A DNA stretch of 64,000 nucleotides from Pseudomonas atagonensis. GTDB lineage: Bacteria > Pseudomonadota > Gammaproteobacteria > Pseudomonadales > Pseudomonadaceae. The translations under genes were made by a program, and so were the position numbers. Of this stretch, positions 45,188 to 54,879 are shown piece after piece. The notes under the pieces were generated by a model. The model saw only the letters and a program-made list of their open reading frames with translations, had not been told where the DNA came from and ran no database searches. The stretch spans positions 36,297-100,296 of the forward strand of contig NZ_VXCA01000040.1 of assembly GCF_011369485.1 (NCBI RefSeq), in the 5' to 3' direction. Numbering within the stretch: position 1 is the first letter of the stretch; each line of letters begins with the position of its first letter.

Positions 45188-46141
45188 CTATTGGGCGTTC
45201 AACAGGGCTTCGACCGACAGGCGTGCCGGTTTTGGTTGCCCGTCGGACGTCAGCAGGCCGAAGTTCTTCTCGCGTTCATTGCTGCCGGTATCGCTGTTCT
45301 TCCATTCATAGATAGAGGTCAGCGGGATGTTGAGCTTTTTAACATCGCCGATAAACGCGTTTATCTTGCTCGCTTGTCCTTCAGGCCCGCCATTGGAAGC
45401 GAGCGCCGAGATTCCCCACTCACTGATGACCCCCGGCAGATGGAAGTTCTGCTGGATGAAGTTTTGCGCGTTGCTGATCTGCGTGGCCGTCATGCCATAA
45501 GGGTGATAGGACACGGCGCTCAGGCATTTCGGGTGTTCGCTGACGATACGATTGAGCGCCACGGTCGCGGCTGAACCCGCGCTGGGTGGCCGGGCGAAGC
45601 CGTAACCGATCACTGGCGTCGATGGCGGTTGAGCTTGCAGCGTCTTGCACACAGCGCTCATGAACGGCACAAAGGTGCTGTCGAACTTGCCCGTCGGCCA
45701 ATAGGTTTCCAGATCCGGCTCGTTCCACAATTCAATCGCGATCAGTTGCGATCCATAGGACTGTTCCAGCCCGCTCACCGCTTTGGCGAAGCCTTCACCG
45801 GCACTGGCCAGTTCGGCGTTTGATGTCGCGGGCAACGGCTTGATCGCGCGCACCGTCAACAGCACCTCCAGCCCTGCGGAGCCGGCCGCCGCAAAAGCGT
45901 CGCTGACTTGTTGCTGATAAGCCTTGGCCGGCAGGCTCTCGCTCCACACACCGAAGCGGACAAAGCCGAAACCTGCCGATTTGATCTGCGCGGCGTCGGC
46001 CGCCGTGAAGTTCTGGATCTTCACCTGAACGCCGATGTTCCTGGCTGGAAGGTTAGGGAACAGTTCGCTGGCATGCACCTGAGTCTCAGCCAGCACCATC
46101 AGCGCCACGGCGCCAAGTCGTTTGAGATGTGTTGGTTTCAT
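45188..46141 (-). CDS. Secreted glycoside hydrolase (clan GH-A)
   Basis: 317 residues with signal peptide MKPTHLKRLGAVALMVLAETQVHA and a TIM-barrel of the GH5/GH39 kind. The acid/base Glu is in IAIELWNEPDLETYW and the likely nucleophile Glu in VISEWGISA; SYHPYGM lies between. Its place beside the wzb-wzc operon, divergent from it, suggests a polysaccharide-trimming role like PslG in the Psl system. Start at 46141 has GGGAGAG upstream; an earlier Met would precede the signal. Substrate unknown. Confidence 0.83.
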   Translation of the reverse strand: MKPTHLKRLGAVALMVLAETQVHASELFPNLPARNIGVQVKIQNFTAADAAQIKSAGFGFVRFGVWSESLPAKAYQQQVSDAFAAAGSAGLEVLLTVRAIKPLPATSNAELASAGEGFAKAVSGLEQSYGSQLIAIELWNEPDLETYWPTGKFDSTFVPFMSAVCKTLQAQPPSTPVIGYGFARPPSAGSAATVALNRIVSEHPKCLSAVSYHPYGMTATQISNAQNFIQQNFHLPGVISEWGISALASNGGPEGQASKINAFIGDVKKLNIPLTSIYEWKNSDTGSNEREKNFGLLTSDGQPKPARLSVEALLNAQ

Positions 46142-46229
46142 GTCTGCTCTCCCGAAGAGAAGTGACAACTACGAATATTTATCTCATTACTTCTGTTTCG
46201 ATAGAGATGATGGCACTTAGTGCGCGAAT

Positions 46230-46245
46230 GTTATTTTTTGTCAGG
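46230..46245. promoter_or_regulatory. EPS-locus motif, copy 1
   Basis: GTTATTTTTTGTCAGG in the divergent gap between the glycoside hydrolase gene and wzb; the same core is repeated 38 bases on and in two other promoter regions of the locus. The 291-base gap (46142-46432) is A/T-rich and holds no gene. Confidence 0.55.
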
Positions 46246-46267
46246 AAACAATTACCCGAAAATCACA

Positions 46268-46280
46268 GTTATTTTTAGTC
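46268..46280. promoter_or_regulatory. EPS-locus motif, copy 2
   Basis: GTTATTTTTAGTC, identical over 13 bases to the copy at 57463-57475 before galE. Same orientation as copy 1. Confidence 0.6.
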
Positions 46281-46432
46281 CGCTAATTGTGGTTGGGGGA
46301 CTTTTAAACGCTGTGGTACTTAATGCTCCGTTACTAACGGGTGAATCTATTTCCGAGTGCAGGAAGAACCCGAGGGTTCATTAAAACTCTCTGGCATGTT
46401 GGCCGTTTGACATTACACGGGAAAGTAAAACC

Positions 46433-46873
46433 TTGTTCAAAAAGATTCTTGTCGTTTGCGTGGGCAATATATGCCGAAGTCCGACAGCAGAGCTTTTGCT
46501 GCGTAACGCGCTGGCGCCTTCAACCATCACCGTCTCCTCCGCAGGCCTGTCGGCACGGGTGGGCGAAGCCATGGAAGCCTCGGCCCGGCAAATCATCGAA
46601 GAGCGCGGGCACTGCGCCGAGGCGTTCAAGGCACGGCAACTGACCTCCGATATCGTCAATGAATCAGACCTGATTCTGGTCATGGAAAAACAACACGTTA
46701 ATCAAGTATTGAAGATTGCTGCTCATGCGCGGGGCAAAGTGTTTTTGCTCGGCAAATGGCAGAGCGAGCGCGAAATACAAGATCCGTATCGTCAAGGCAA
46801 GGCCGCTTTTATTCATGCCCATGCATTGATTGAAGATGCTGTCAGCGCATGGGCGCAACGTCTCGCACGTTGA
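46433..46873 (+). CDS. wzb: Low-molecular-weight protein tyrosine phosphatase (Wzb/Etp type)
   Basis: 146 residues. The P-loop CVGNICRSP (Cys-5x-Arg-Ser) sits at residues 9-17 and the general acid Asp in EIQDPYRQG near 116. It would dephosphorylate the tyrosine tail of the Wzc kinase encoded 39 bases downstream and so control polymer length and export. The start is TTG with GGGAAAG upstream; no ATG fits. First gene of the plus-strand EPS operon. Confidence 0.92.
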   Translation: MFKKILVVCVGNICRSPTAELLLRNALAPSTITVSSAGLSARVGEAMEASARQIIEERGHCAEAFKARQLTSDIVNESDLILVMEKQHVNQVLKIAAHARGKVFLLGKWQSEREIQDPYRQGKAAFIHAHALIEDAVSAWAQRLAR

Positions 46874-46912
46874 TGAATATTCTTCAGATCAGTGAATGGT
46901 AAGAACAGACTT

Positions 46913-49141
46913 ATGCAGTTACCGTCCGTCATCAATACCCGTGACAACGATCAAGACAGTATTGATCTACTCGGCATATTCGGCAGCCTGATCGACCAGA
47001 AATGGTTGATCGGCGCGCTCACCGGTGCCTTCATGGCCGCCGGCGTTGCCTATGCGGTTTTGGCCACGCCGGTGTACCTGGCGAACGCACTGGTGCAGGT
47101 CGAGCCGAAGAAAAACGACATGCTCGGTTTCTCCGACCTCAACAGCATGCTCGGCGGCCAATCGCCGTCGGTGACCGAAATCGGCATCATCAAGTCCCGC
47201 GCGGTGATCGGCAAAACCGTCGATGACCTGCACCTGGACATCGATGTCACCCCCAACACGTTTCCGCTGATCGGCGGTTTTCTCGCCCGGCGTTATCGCG
47301 GCGAAACCGAACTCAGCGTCGCTTCGCCGCGTTTCGGCCTGAGCAGCTACGCCTGGGGCGGCGAGCGACTGGACATTGCGCGGCTCAATTTGCCGAAAGA
47401 ACTGCTGGGTAAAAAACTCACCCTGATCGCCGGCGATCAGCAACGCTTCCAGTTGTTCGATGACAACGACAACCTGCTGGTCGAAGGTGTCGCCGGTGAA
47501 GCGTTTGCTCAGGACGGCGTCGAAGGCTTGATCGCGCAGTTGTCGGCGAACCCGGGTACCCGTTTCGAAGTGGTGCGCAACCCGCGGATCGTGACCATTC
47601 AGGGGTATCAGGACGCGCTGGACATCTCTGAGCAAGGCAAGGAGTCGGGGATCATTCGTCTGGCGCTGGCCAGTAGCGACGCCGCTGAAGCGGTGAAGAT
47701 TCTCAACAAGATTGCGGCGTTGTACGTTGAACAGAACGTGCGCCGCACCTCGGCCGAAGCCGCGCAGAGCCTGGCGTTCCTGCAAAGCCAGTTGCCGCAG
47801 GTCAAACGTGATCTGGCCAAGGCCAGCGATGCGCTCAACGCCTATCAGATCCGCGGCAAGACCGTGAATATTTCCCTCGAAACCCAATCGGTGCTCGGCC
47901 AGTCGGTGGCCCTCGAAACGCGGATTTCCGAGTTGAAAATGCAGCAGGCGGAACTTGATCGCAAGTTCACCAAACAGCATCCGGCCTATCGCGCGTTGAT
48001 GTCGCAGATCGGAGAATTGACTCAGCAGCAGAAATCGCTGGAAGGCAAAGTCCAGGACCTGCCAGCTACTCAGCAGGAACTGCTCAACCTGACCCGCGAC
48101 GTTGAAGTGGCGTCGCAGATCTACACGCAATTGCTCAACAAGTCCCAGGAACTCGACATCGTCCGCGCCGGCGCCGTCGGCAACGTGCGTTTGATCGACA
48201 CGGCGGACGTCGACCTGACCAGTCCGGTCAAACCGAAAAAAGCCCTGATCGTGTTGATTGCAACGTTCCTCGGTGCGTTTGTCGGCGTGGCCCTGGTGTT
48301 GCTGCGTAAATCCCTGAGTCGCGGTCTGGAAGGGCCGGAAGCCATCGAGCAGCTCGGCCTGCCGGTGTACGCGTCGATTCCTTACAGCGCATTGCAGCAG
48401 GAAGAGGACAGCAAAAAGGGCCGCGCCCGCGATGGCGTGGACAAACCGGCGTACCTGCTGGCGGTGCGCAATCCGACTGACCTGTCGATCGAGTCGATCC
48501 GCAGTCTGCGCACTTGCCTGCACTTTGCCGGGCTCGATTCGACCAACAATCGCATCATGATTTCCGGGCCGAGTCCCCAGGTGGGCAAGACCTTCGTGTC
48601 CTCCAACCTCGCTGCCGTCATGGCGCAGAGCGGTCAGCGCGTGGTACTGATCGACGCCGACATGCGCAAGGGCCACCTGCACAAAACCCTCAACACGCCA
48701 ATCAGTAACGGTCTGTCGGACTTGCTGGTCAAGCGCTGCACCCTCGATCAAGCGATCAATCAAGTCGAAATCGACAACCTGCATTTCATCAGTCGCGGTC
48801 AGGTGCCGCCCAATCCATCCGAGCTGCTGATGCACGCCAACTTCCGTGAATTGCTCGCGCAGCTCAGCGAGCGTTACGACCTGGTGATCATCGACACGCC
48901 GCCGCTGCTGGCGGTGACCGATGCGGCGATTGTCGGCCGTGAGGCGGGCATCAGCCTGATCGTCACGCGCTTCGGCGTGAACCCGGCCAAAGAGATCGAA
49001 CTGACCATTCGCCGCTTTGCGCAGAACGGCATCGAGCTCAAGGGCGCGGTGTTCAACGGCGTCGAGAAGCGCGCGGCCAGCTACTACGGCAATGGCGGCT
49101 ACGGCTATTACAACTACGAATACGCGTCCGACAAATCCTGA
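46913..49141 (+). CDS. wzc: Polysaccharide co-polymerase and tyrosine autokinase Wzc
   Basis: 742 residues. N-terminal Wzz domain with two membrane helices (LIGALTGAFMAAGVAYAVL, and ALIVLIATFLGAFVGVALVL near residue 440) around a periplasmic coiled coil. The cytoplasmic BY-kinase follows: Walker A GPSPQVGKTFVSSN, Walker A' VVLIDADMR, Walker B LVIIDTPPLLA. The C-terminus is a tyrosine cluster (YYGNGGYGYYNYEY). It sets chain length and couples synthesis to export through Wza. ATG at 46913 is preferred; a GTG 21 bases upstream is possible. Confidence 0.93.
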   Translation: MQLPSVINTRDNDQDSIDLLGIFGSLIDQKWLIGALTGAFMAAGVAYAVLATPVYLANALVQVEPKKNDMLGFSDLNSMLGGQSPSVTEIGIIKSRAVIGKTVDDLHLDIDVTPNTFPLIGGFLARRYRGETELSVASPRFGLSSYAWGGERLDIARLNLPKELLGKKLTLIAGDQQRFQLFDDNDNLLVEGVAGEAFAQDGVEGLIAQLSANPGTRFEVVRNPRIVTIQGYQDALDISEQGKESGIIRLALASSDAAEAVKILNKIAALYVEQNVRRTSAEAAQSLAFLQSQLPQVKRDLAKASDALNAYQIRGKTVNISLETQSVLGQSVALETRISELKMQQAELDRKFTKQHPAYRALMSQIGELTQQQKSLEGKVQDLPATQQELLNLTRDVEVASQIYTQLLNKSQELDIVRAGAVGNVRLIDTADVDLTSPVKPKKALIVLIATFLGAFVGVALVLLRKSLSRGLEGPEAIEQLGLPVYASIPYSALQQEEDSKKGRARDGVDKPAYLLAVRNPTDLSIESIRSLRTCLHFAGLDSTNNRIMISGPSPQVGKTFVSSNLAAVMAQSGQRVVLIDADMRKGHLHKTLNTPISNGLSDLLVKRCTLDQAINQVEIDNLHFISRGQVPPNPSELLMHANFRELLAQLSERYDLVIIDTPPLLAVTDAAIVGREAGISLIVTRFGVNPAKEIELTIRRFAQNGIELKGAVFNGVEKRAASYYGNGGYGYYNYEYASDKS

Positions 49142-49181
49142 GTCCCGGGGCGAGTTCTTTTCTGTTTGAAGTGGGTGAGTT

Positions 49182-50264
49182 GTGAAAAAAATACTGCACG
49201 TGGCAGAGACGATCAAAGGTGGCGTGGCGACGGTGATCCGCACGATTTCCGCGTCGCCCGAAGGCGATGCGGCGGACTACGAGCTGGTCTATCTGGTACC
49301 GCAGGATCAGGAAAAGGAACTGCACGGTATCGCGGCGCAGCAGATCCGCACTTTCGCCCGAACCGGGCGCAATGTGCCGTCGCTGCTGCGTTTTGCCTGG
49401 CGACTGACTCAGGTCATGCTCAAGGAAAAACCCGATGTGGTGCATTTGCACAGCACCTTTTCCGGGGTGATCGGTCGGTGCGTGTGCGTGCTGCTGCGGC
49501 CGTGGCGCAAGCCGAAAATCGTCTACTGCCCGCATGCCTTTTCGTTCCTGATGGAAAGCTCGCCGATCAAGCAGAAGGCCTATGCGTGGATCGAGCGGGT
49601 CTTGCAGAAAGTCACCGACGTGATCATTTGCGTCAGCCAGTACGAGCTCGACAAAGCCGCCCGATTCGGCATCGAGCGCAAGCGCATGAAGCTGATCTAC
49701 AACGGCATCCATCGCAAGGACGATGCGCCGAAAAACAGCGCTGCCGAGCCGATTCATCTGTTGTTCGTCGGCCGTCTCGATTACCAGAAAGGCTTCGACG
49801 TGCTGCTCAAGGCGTTCGCCAAAGTGCAGCGCAACGACTTGAAACTGACGGTGGTCGGCAGTGCGGTCAACGAGGATGCGGTCGAGTGCCCGCCGATGGA
49901 CGCCGTTGAATACCTGCCGTGGGTCACGCCAACCGAAGTGCAGGCGCTGTACCAGAAAGCCGATGCGCTGATTGTTCCGAGTCGCTGGGAAGGCTTTGCG
50001 ATGGTACCGCTGGAAGGCATGGCGATGGGTTTGCCGGTGATCGCCAGTAACTGCACCTCGCTGCCCGAACTGGTCACTGACGAAGTGTCCGGCTATGTCT
50101 TTCCCAGCGGCGACGATCAGGCGCTGGCCGATGTGTTGAGGAAAATCCAGAAGCCGCGCCTGCTCGACCTCGGCAACGAAGGCCGCAGCATTGTCCGCGA
50201 GCGTTTCAGCGCCGCGTTGATGATTCGCCAGACCTACGACTTGTATCGCGCTCCCACTTATTAA
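49182..50264 (+). CDS. Glycosyltransferase family 4
   Basis: 360 residues, GT-B fold. N-terminal half starts MKKILHVAETIKGGVATVIR; the C-terminal GT4 signatures are LLFVGRLDYQKGFDVLLKAF (donor phosphate binding) and VPSRWEGFAMVPLEGMAMGLPVIAS with the E-7x-E pattern. It adds one sugar, retaining the anomeric form, to the lipid-linked repeat unit on the inner face of the membrane. The start is GTG with GGTGAG upstream. It is the only glycosyltransferase I recognise in this locus. Confidence 0.9.
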   Translation: MKKILHVAETIKGGVATVIRTISASPEGDAADYELVYLVPQDQEKELHGIAAQQIRTFARTGRNVPSLLRFAWRLTQVMLKEKPDVVHLHSTFSGVIGRCVCVLLRPWRKPKIVYCPHAFSFLMESSPIKQKAYAWIERVLQKVTDVIICVSQYELDKAARFGIERKRMKLIYNGIHRKDDAPKNSAAEPIHLLFVGRLDYQKGFDVLLKAFAKVQRNDLKLTVVGSAVNEDAVECPPMDAVEYLPWVTPTEVQALYQKADALIVPSRWEGFAMVPLEGMAMGLPVIASNCTSLPELVTDEVSGYVFPSGDDQALADVLRKIQKPRLLDLGNEGRSIVRERFSAALMIRQTYDLYRAPTY

Positions 50265-50279
50265 GTAGAACTCAAGCTT

Positions 50280-51392
50280 ATGAACGTAACGATTTTGCAT
50301 GGCTACAGTGCGTCCAACTCCGGTGACGGTCTGCTGGTCGATCTGGCGATTGCGCTGGTGCAGCGCAACTTTGGTGAAGACACTTCGATCAGCGTCGTGG
50401 CGTCCGACCCCGAATCCTTCAACTATCTGCCGCACCCGCGTTTTGATGCGCCGGTGATGGCGGCCAAGGGTCTGGGCCGGGTCAAGCAAGCGGTGTTCCT
50501 CAATCAGTCCTACGCCGGGCTCGCTGATTTATTGAAGAAAACCGACTTGATCGTCGGTGTCGGCGGCGGCTACATGCGCTCGAAGAGTGCCTTCGAACAC
50601 ATCAAGCTGAAACTCGGCCACGCCAAGCAACTGGAAACCGCGATTCTCAGCAAGGTGCCGTCGGTGTACCTGCCGCAAAGCATCGGCCCGTTTCACGGCG
50701 AGAGCAGCAAGATCGTTGAGCATTACGCCAGCGCCGACGCGGTGTTCGTGCGTGACAATCGCTCCTCGGCCATCTTCGATGCCTGCGAAAACGTCTATCG
50801 CGCGCCGGATCTGGCGGTGCAGTCGCTGGCCGGCAAGATCCTTCTGCAACCCAAGTTCACCCGTTGCGCTGCGTCGCCGGCGACTGTCTGCGTGGTGCTG
50901 CGCAAGCCGCCGGAGTGGAGCAAGGACAAGAAGCTCGCCTACGTCGCCAATCTGAAACTGCTTCTGCAGCGTCTGAAGAACAAAAGCAAAGTGGTGTGCG
51001 CGGTGCAAAGCGCGGTGCGCGGCAACGATGACGGCGCGTTTTATCGCGAACTGGGCATCAGCGAAGACCTGTTGTCGTTGAAGGCGACGATTGCCAAATA
51101 CCAACCGGATCTGGTGATTTCCGTGCGCCTGCACGGCGCTATCGAGTCGCTGCTTTCCGGCGTGCCTGCGTACCACATCAGCTATGAGCGCAAAGGTTTC
51201 GGCGCCTATCAGGACATGGGCGTCGAGGACTGGGTGATCAATGGCGGCGACATCGATGTCGACACCATCATCAACACGGTTTACGCGCCCAATGCCCTGG
51301 CGGATTTCGGCAAGCGCCTGACGGACACCTGTCGCGAAATCGAGGCGAAAACCGTGGCCATGGACGAGATCATCAAAGGGATCGTTCGATGA
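50280..51392 (+). CDS. Polysaccharide pyruvyl transferase family protein
   Basis: 370 residues: MNVTILHGYSASNSGDGLL (N-terminal Gly/Asn-rich loop), VGVGGGYMRS, VYLPQSIGPF and ISVRLHGAIESLLSGVPAYHI match the family that adds ketal-linked pyruvate from PEP to sugars (CsaB, WcaK, AmsJ). This would give the polymer negative charge. The gene starts 15 bases after the glycosyltransferase and its stop overlaps the flippase start by four bases (ATGA). Confidence 0.9.
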   Translation: MNVTILHGYSASNSGDGLLVDLAIALVQRNFGEDTSISVVASDPESFNYLPHPRFDAPVMAAKGLGRVKQAVFLNQSYAGLADLLKKTDLIVGVGGGYMRSKSAFEHIKLKLGHAKQLETAILSKVPSVYLPQSIGPFHGESSKIVEHYASADAVFVRDNRSSAIFDACENVYRAPDLAVQSLAGKILLQPKFTRCAASPATVCVVLRKPPEWSKDKKLAYVANLKLLLQRLKNKSKVVCAVQSAVRGNDDGAFYRELGISEDLLSLKATIAKYQPDLVISVRLHGAIESLLSGVPAYHISYERKGFGAYQDMGVEDWVINGGDIDVDTIINTVYAPNALADFGKRLTDTCREIEAKTVAMDEIIKGIVR

Positions 51393-52621
51393 TATTTCGG
51401 CTGTTGCTTCGCGGCGGAGCCTTGGGCGCGAAGTTTTTGCTGGTGCTGGCGATCACCCATTACCTCGGTTATGAGGCGCTGGGTTTTTACGGTGTGGTGG
51501 TTGCCGCATCGTTGATCGCTTCGAAGTTTTACAGCGTCGGTTTCAGTTCCGAAATCAACCGCTTGATCAGTGTCGGTGGCAGTTCGCGCCGCGTCGTCGA
51601 CAAGGTTTTGCTGCTGTATCTGGCGGTGGGGCTGCTGCTGTCGCTGGTGACCGTGGGGATTTATTCACTGTTCCAGACGGTTGAGGCGACAACCGCACTG
51701 ATCCTCTGCGTGACGCTGGTGTTGCTCACCGAACACCTGTCGTTCGAAATCAATTCCTTCGTGTTCTCCGCACAGAAAGCCACGGCGGGCGCCTTGTTGT
51801 TTTTCATCAAGACCGGCCTGTGGGCGGTGTTGGCCGTTGGTGGAATGATGCTCGGCTGGGTGTCGGGAATCGCCAGTGTGTTGTGGCTGTGGGTGGTCGC
51901 CAACGTGCTGGTGATCATTGCCGGTTACTGGATCGTGATGAACGTTCATCGCGGGCGGGAAACCGGGACACTGGCCACGGCCACCGTGTGGAAGGCCGGA
52001 CTGCCGTTCTATTTCGGCACCGGTTTGATCGCGCTGAGTCAGTACGCCGAACGCTTTCTGATCGCTGACCTCGAACCTTACGCCAGGCTCGGTCAATACG
52101 TGTACGCGTGGTCGGCGGCCAACACCTTGCAGGCGTTGTCGTATGCGGTGGTGGCGGTGGTCGGGATTCCGGTATTGGCCAAGCGCTTTCAGGCCGATCA
52201 ACAAGCGTTCACGGTCAAGCAACTGTTCGTGAACAAATGGGTCATGCGCTCGCTGGTGGTTTCGGCGGCGGTGGCGGTGGCGATTTATCTGTTCTTCAAC
52301 GTGGTGCTCGACTACGTCGCCACCAGCGTGCCGCGTCCGGACAACGCGATTCTCGGCGTGCTGATCTTTTCCTTCGCCTTGCGTGCCATCGGCGACATCG
52401 TCTGGGGCGGCCTGATCGCTTCGAAAAACAGTCGGGTGTCGCTCGCCAGCGCCGCGATCTGTTTGCTGGTTTCGGTGCCTGTCAGCTACCTGCTGATCAA
52501 GCATTACTCGATCTACGGCGCGGCGTGGGGCAACGTCTTCGCGATCATTGTGCAGCTTGGCGTGATTGCCGTGCTGACCCGCGTGACGCGCACGAAAAAG
52601 GCTGCGTTGTCATGGGCCTGA
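51389..52621 (+). CDS. wzx: Lipopolysaccharide/EPS flippase (Wzx type, MOP superfamily)
   Basis: 410 residues with about 12 to 14 hydrophobic segments and the start MIFRLLLRGGALGAKFLLVL of polysaccharide flippases. It would move the lipid-linked repeat unit across the inner membrane. ATGA overlap with the pyruvyl transferase and a 10-base overlap with the next gene show tight coupling. The symbol reflects role by context, since Wzx proteins are poorly conserved. Confidence 0.8.
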   Translation: MIFRLLLRGGALGAKFLLVLAITHYLGYEALGFYGVVVAASLIASKFYSVGFSSEINRLISVGGSSRRVVDKVLLLYLAVGLLLSLVTVGIYSLFQTVEATTALILCVTLVLLTEHLSFEINSFVFSAQKATAGALLFFIKTGLWAVLAVGGMMLGWVSGIASVLWLWVVANVLVIIAGYWIVMNVHRGRETGTLATATVWKAGLPFYFGTGLIALSQYAERFLIADLEPYARLGQYVYAWSAANTLQALSYAVVAVVGIPVLAKRFQADQQAFTVKQLFVNKWVMRSLVVSAAVAVAIYLFFNVVLDYVATSVPRPDNAILGVLIFSFALRAIGDIVWGGLIASKNSRVSLASAAICLLVSVPVSYLLIKHYSIYGAAWGNVFAIIVQLGVIAVLTRVTRTKKAALSWA

Positions 52622-53715
52622 AGTTGCCGCGAATCGAGTTTCGCGGCAAGAAACTCGACTCGTACGTCTCGTTCCTGATCCTCTTTACCGGGCTGTTTCT
52701 GTCGGTGGCGATGCCGCTGCTGATCCCCCGCGATCCCGGCCCCGATGCAATGACCTTGTGGTCGTCCTACGCGCGCGCCGACAACTGCAATTTCTGGAAC
52801 CCGTTCTCGCCGGATCGCTCGTCCTACGAGTGTTCGGCGTTCCTCCTGCGGCCGACAGGGATCAACCTGACCAATGCCTGGGCCTACGGCATGTTCTGCA
52901 ATTTTTTCCTCACGGCGATTCCGGTGGTGGTGTTCCGCCGCATGCCGCTGGCGATCTTCGGCACCTTGTGTCTGTGGGGCATTGTTCGTTCGTTCTTCCT
53001 GGAAAACCTGACCAAGGAAATCATCGTGTCGGTTGCGGTGCTGAGCATTTTGCTCAGCTCGTTGACGCGTAAATATCGCGGCGGCTTCTTCCTATCGGCG
53101 GTGATCTACGGCGTGCTGATCCGGCCCTACTGGATTCTGTTTTCGCTGTCGTGGGTCGGCGTCTGCGTGATGAAAAAGTACGTGTCGCGCACGACGTTCT
53201 TTCTGATGCTGTTCCTGTTCTACCTGGCGGTGGCCATGTCGATCCAGGTCGCGCTCGGGTTTCCGGTGTCGTCGATCCGCGCGAGCAACAACGAGTTGCG
53301 CACGGCGGGCGAGGAGGGTTCCAAATCGCTGATCGTCTCGTGGCTCAGCGGCAGTGATTTCGTCTCGCAGGCGCTGGACTCAATGATCATTTTCTTCCGG
53401 CTGTCGTTCCCCGTGGAGCTGATTCTGCTGTCCGGGCCGGGGCAGGTGATCTTCGTCGCGTTGATGATCATGACCGCGTTGCTGCTGTTCAAAGTCATCA
53501 CCTCGACCGACTACAAGGGCGCACCGATCCAGACCAAACCGAAGGAGCTGATCGCGATTCCGCTGGCGTTTTTGCTGGTTCAAGGTTTGTTCGAACCGGA
53601 CTTTGGCTCCTTCGCCCGACACTTTTCCATGGTGGTGCCGGTGCTGTTCGTGGGGCTGGGTTTAATGCTGCGGGCGAACAAACCGGTGCAGGTTGAATCA
53701 AGAATTCTCAATTGA
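52612..53715 (+). CDS. Membrane protein, probable Wzy-like polymerase
   Basis: 367 residues with about ten hydrophobic segments and several periplasmic loops; a pair of Arg-containing segments (LIRPYWILFSLS, and FEPDFGSFARHFSMVVP) resembles the arrangement of polymerases. No enzyme motif is strong enough for a sure name. It is placed between flippase and acyltransferase, where a Wzy is expected, and nothing else in the operon could fill that role. ATG at 52612 overlaps the flippase stop. An open frame extends upstream, but only inside wzx. Confidence 0.65.
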   Translation: MGLKLPRIEFRGKKLDSYVSFLILFTGLFLSVAMPLLIPRDPGPDAMTLWSSYARADNCNFWNPFSPDRSSYECSAFLLRPTGINLTNAWAYGMFCNFFLTAIPVVVFRRMPLAIFGTLCLWGIVRSFFLENLTKEIIVSVAVLSILLSSLTRKYRGGFFLSAVIYGVLIRPYWILFSLSWVGVCVMKKYVSRTTFFLMLFLFYLAVAMSIQVALGFPVSSIRASNNELRTAGEEGSKSLIVSWLSGSDFVSQALDSMIIFFRLSFPVELILLSGPGQVIFVALMIMTALLLFKVITSTDYKGAPIQTKPKELIAIPLAFLLVQGLFEPDFGSFARHFSMVVPVLFVGLGLMLRANKPVQVESRILN

Positions 53716-53727
53716 GGCAGGTGCTTT

Positions 53728-54771
53728 ATGTCGAGCAAGAAAAAGTCCCTGGAGATCGAAACCCTGCGCGGCCTGGCGTGCCTGCTGCTGGTGCTCTATC
53801 ACGTCATCGGCCCGTTGGGCGGAGGTTTGAAGATCGACGTCGGCTCGCCGTTCCGGGTGATCGCCGATTCGATGGTGTACGTGCGCATGCCGCTGTTCAC
53901 CTTTATTTCCGGCTACATCTATTCGATCTACAAAATCCGCGGCAATGACTTTTCGGCGTTCTTCAGCGGCAAGGTGCGACGGTTGATCGTGCCGCTGTTT
54001 TGCGTCGGTGTGCCGTTCTCGGTGCTGCAAGCGGTGGGGCCGGGGGTGAACAAGGATGTCGGCGTGATCGACGCGTTGCTGTCGTTCTGGGTGCCGATCA
54101 ACCACTTCTGGTTCCTGCAGGCGGTGTTCATCATTTTCATGTTCGTCGGCTTGCTGGAGTGGCGAGGTTTGCTGCGTTCGCCGGTGCGCTTGTTCGGACT
54201 GTTCGCGTTTGCGGCGGTATTGTTTCTGTTGCCGCCGTTCAAGCTTGATGCGTTCGGCATCAATGGTGCGATTTACCTGCTACCGTTTTTCGTCGCGGGG
54301 ATGATCGGCCAGGAAAATGTCGAGCGGTTGAAGCAGACGTTCAAGGTGATCGGCCCGTTGGTGTTCGTGGTGATTTCGCTGACGCTGCTGTATGTGGCGG
54401 CGATTGATCGCGAGTTGATTGTCGATCGCCGCAGCCTGATCGGTTTGACCGTGGGGTGTGTGTCCTGCATCGCATTGTTGTCCAGTGACATGCGCTCAAA
54501 GGCGCTGACCTGGCTCGGCGGGTATTCCTACGCGATCTTCCTGTTCCACGTGCTGTTCGCGGCGACATCGCGATTTGTGCTGGGGCGGTTGGGCGTGAAG
54601 GATGAAAGCTTGCTGGTACTGGGGGGGCTGACCTTTGGTTTGCTCGGGCCAGTGGTGTTGTCGATGATTTTCAGCCGGTTCAATTTCACCTCGGTGCTGC
54701 TGCTCGGCGAGCGCGCCACCTCTAAAAAGCCTGCCCCGATCATGACGCCGGCGGCACCGATCAATAGCTAA
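53728..54771 (+). CDS. Acyltransferase family 3 membrane protein
   Basis: 347 residues, about ten membrane helices. The AT3 N-terminal signature IETLRGLACLLLVLYHVIG with catalytic His is clear, followed by RMPLFTFISGYI and INHFWFLQAVFI. Such proteins acetylate (or succinylate) polysaccharide at the inner membrane. The gene starts 12 bases after the polymerase-like gene and its end abuts a REPIN, beyond which lies an SGNH hydrolase, a common AT3 partner. Confidence 0.9.
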   Translation: MSSKKKSLEIETLRGLACLLLVLYHVIGPLGGGLKIDVGSPFRVIADSMVYVRMPLFTFISGYIYSIYKIRGNDFSAFFSGKVRRLIVPLFCVGVPFSVLQAVGPGVNKDVGVIDALLSFWVPINHFWFLQAVFIIFMFVGLLEWRGLLRSPVRLFGLFAFAAVLFLLPPFKLDAFGINGAIYLLPFFVAGMIGQENVERLKQTFKVIGPLVFVVISLTLLYVAAIDRELIVDRRSLIGLTVGCVSCIALLSSDMRSKALTWLGGYSYAIFLFHVLFAATSRFVLGRLGVKDESLLVLGGLTFGLLGPVVLSMIFSRFNFTSVLLLGERATSKKPAPIMTPAAPINS

Positions 54772-54774
54772 AAG

Positions 54775-54851
54775 CTTCGCGAGCAAGCCCGCTCCCACAT
54801 TGGAACTGCGCAAATCGCACAATCAGTGTGGGAGCGGGCTTGCTCGCGAAG
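54775..54851. repeat. REPIN (GCGGGCTTGCTCGCGAA type) inside the EPS operon
   Basis: CTTCGCGAGCAAGCCCGCTC and inverted GAGCGGGCTTGCTCGCGAAG with a short middle. It sits between the acyltransferase stop and the SGNH gene, 29 bases before the latter's ATG, so it splits what is otherwise a tightly packed operon. Confidence 0.92.
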
Positions 54852-54879
54852 GGGCTATTACAGACTGAGGAAGTATTGA

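Noticed and set aside
46967..49243. 758-codon minus-strand frame over wzc
   Set aside because: Antisense shadow; wzc has all kinase and Wzz signatures.
52108..52611. Upstream extension of the Wzy-like frame inside wzx
   Set aside because: It lies wholly in another frame of the flippase gene and reads as low-complexity Gly/Arg sequence.
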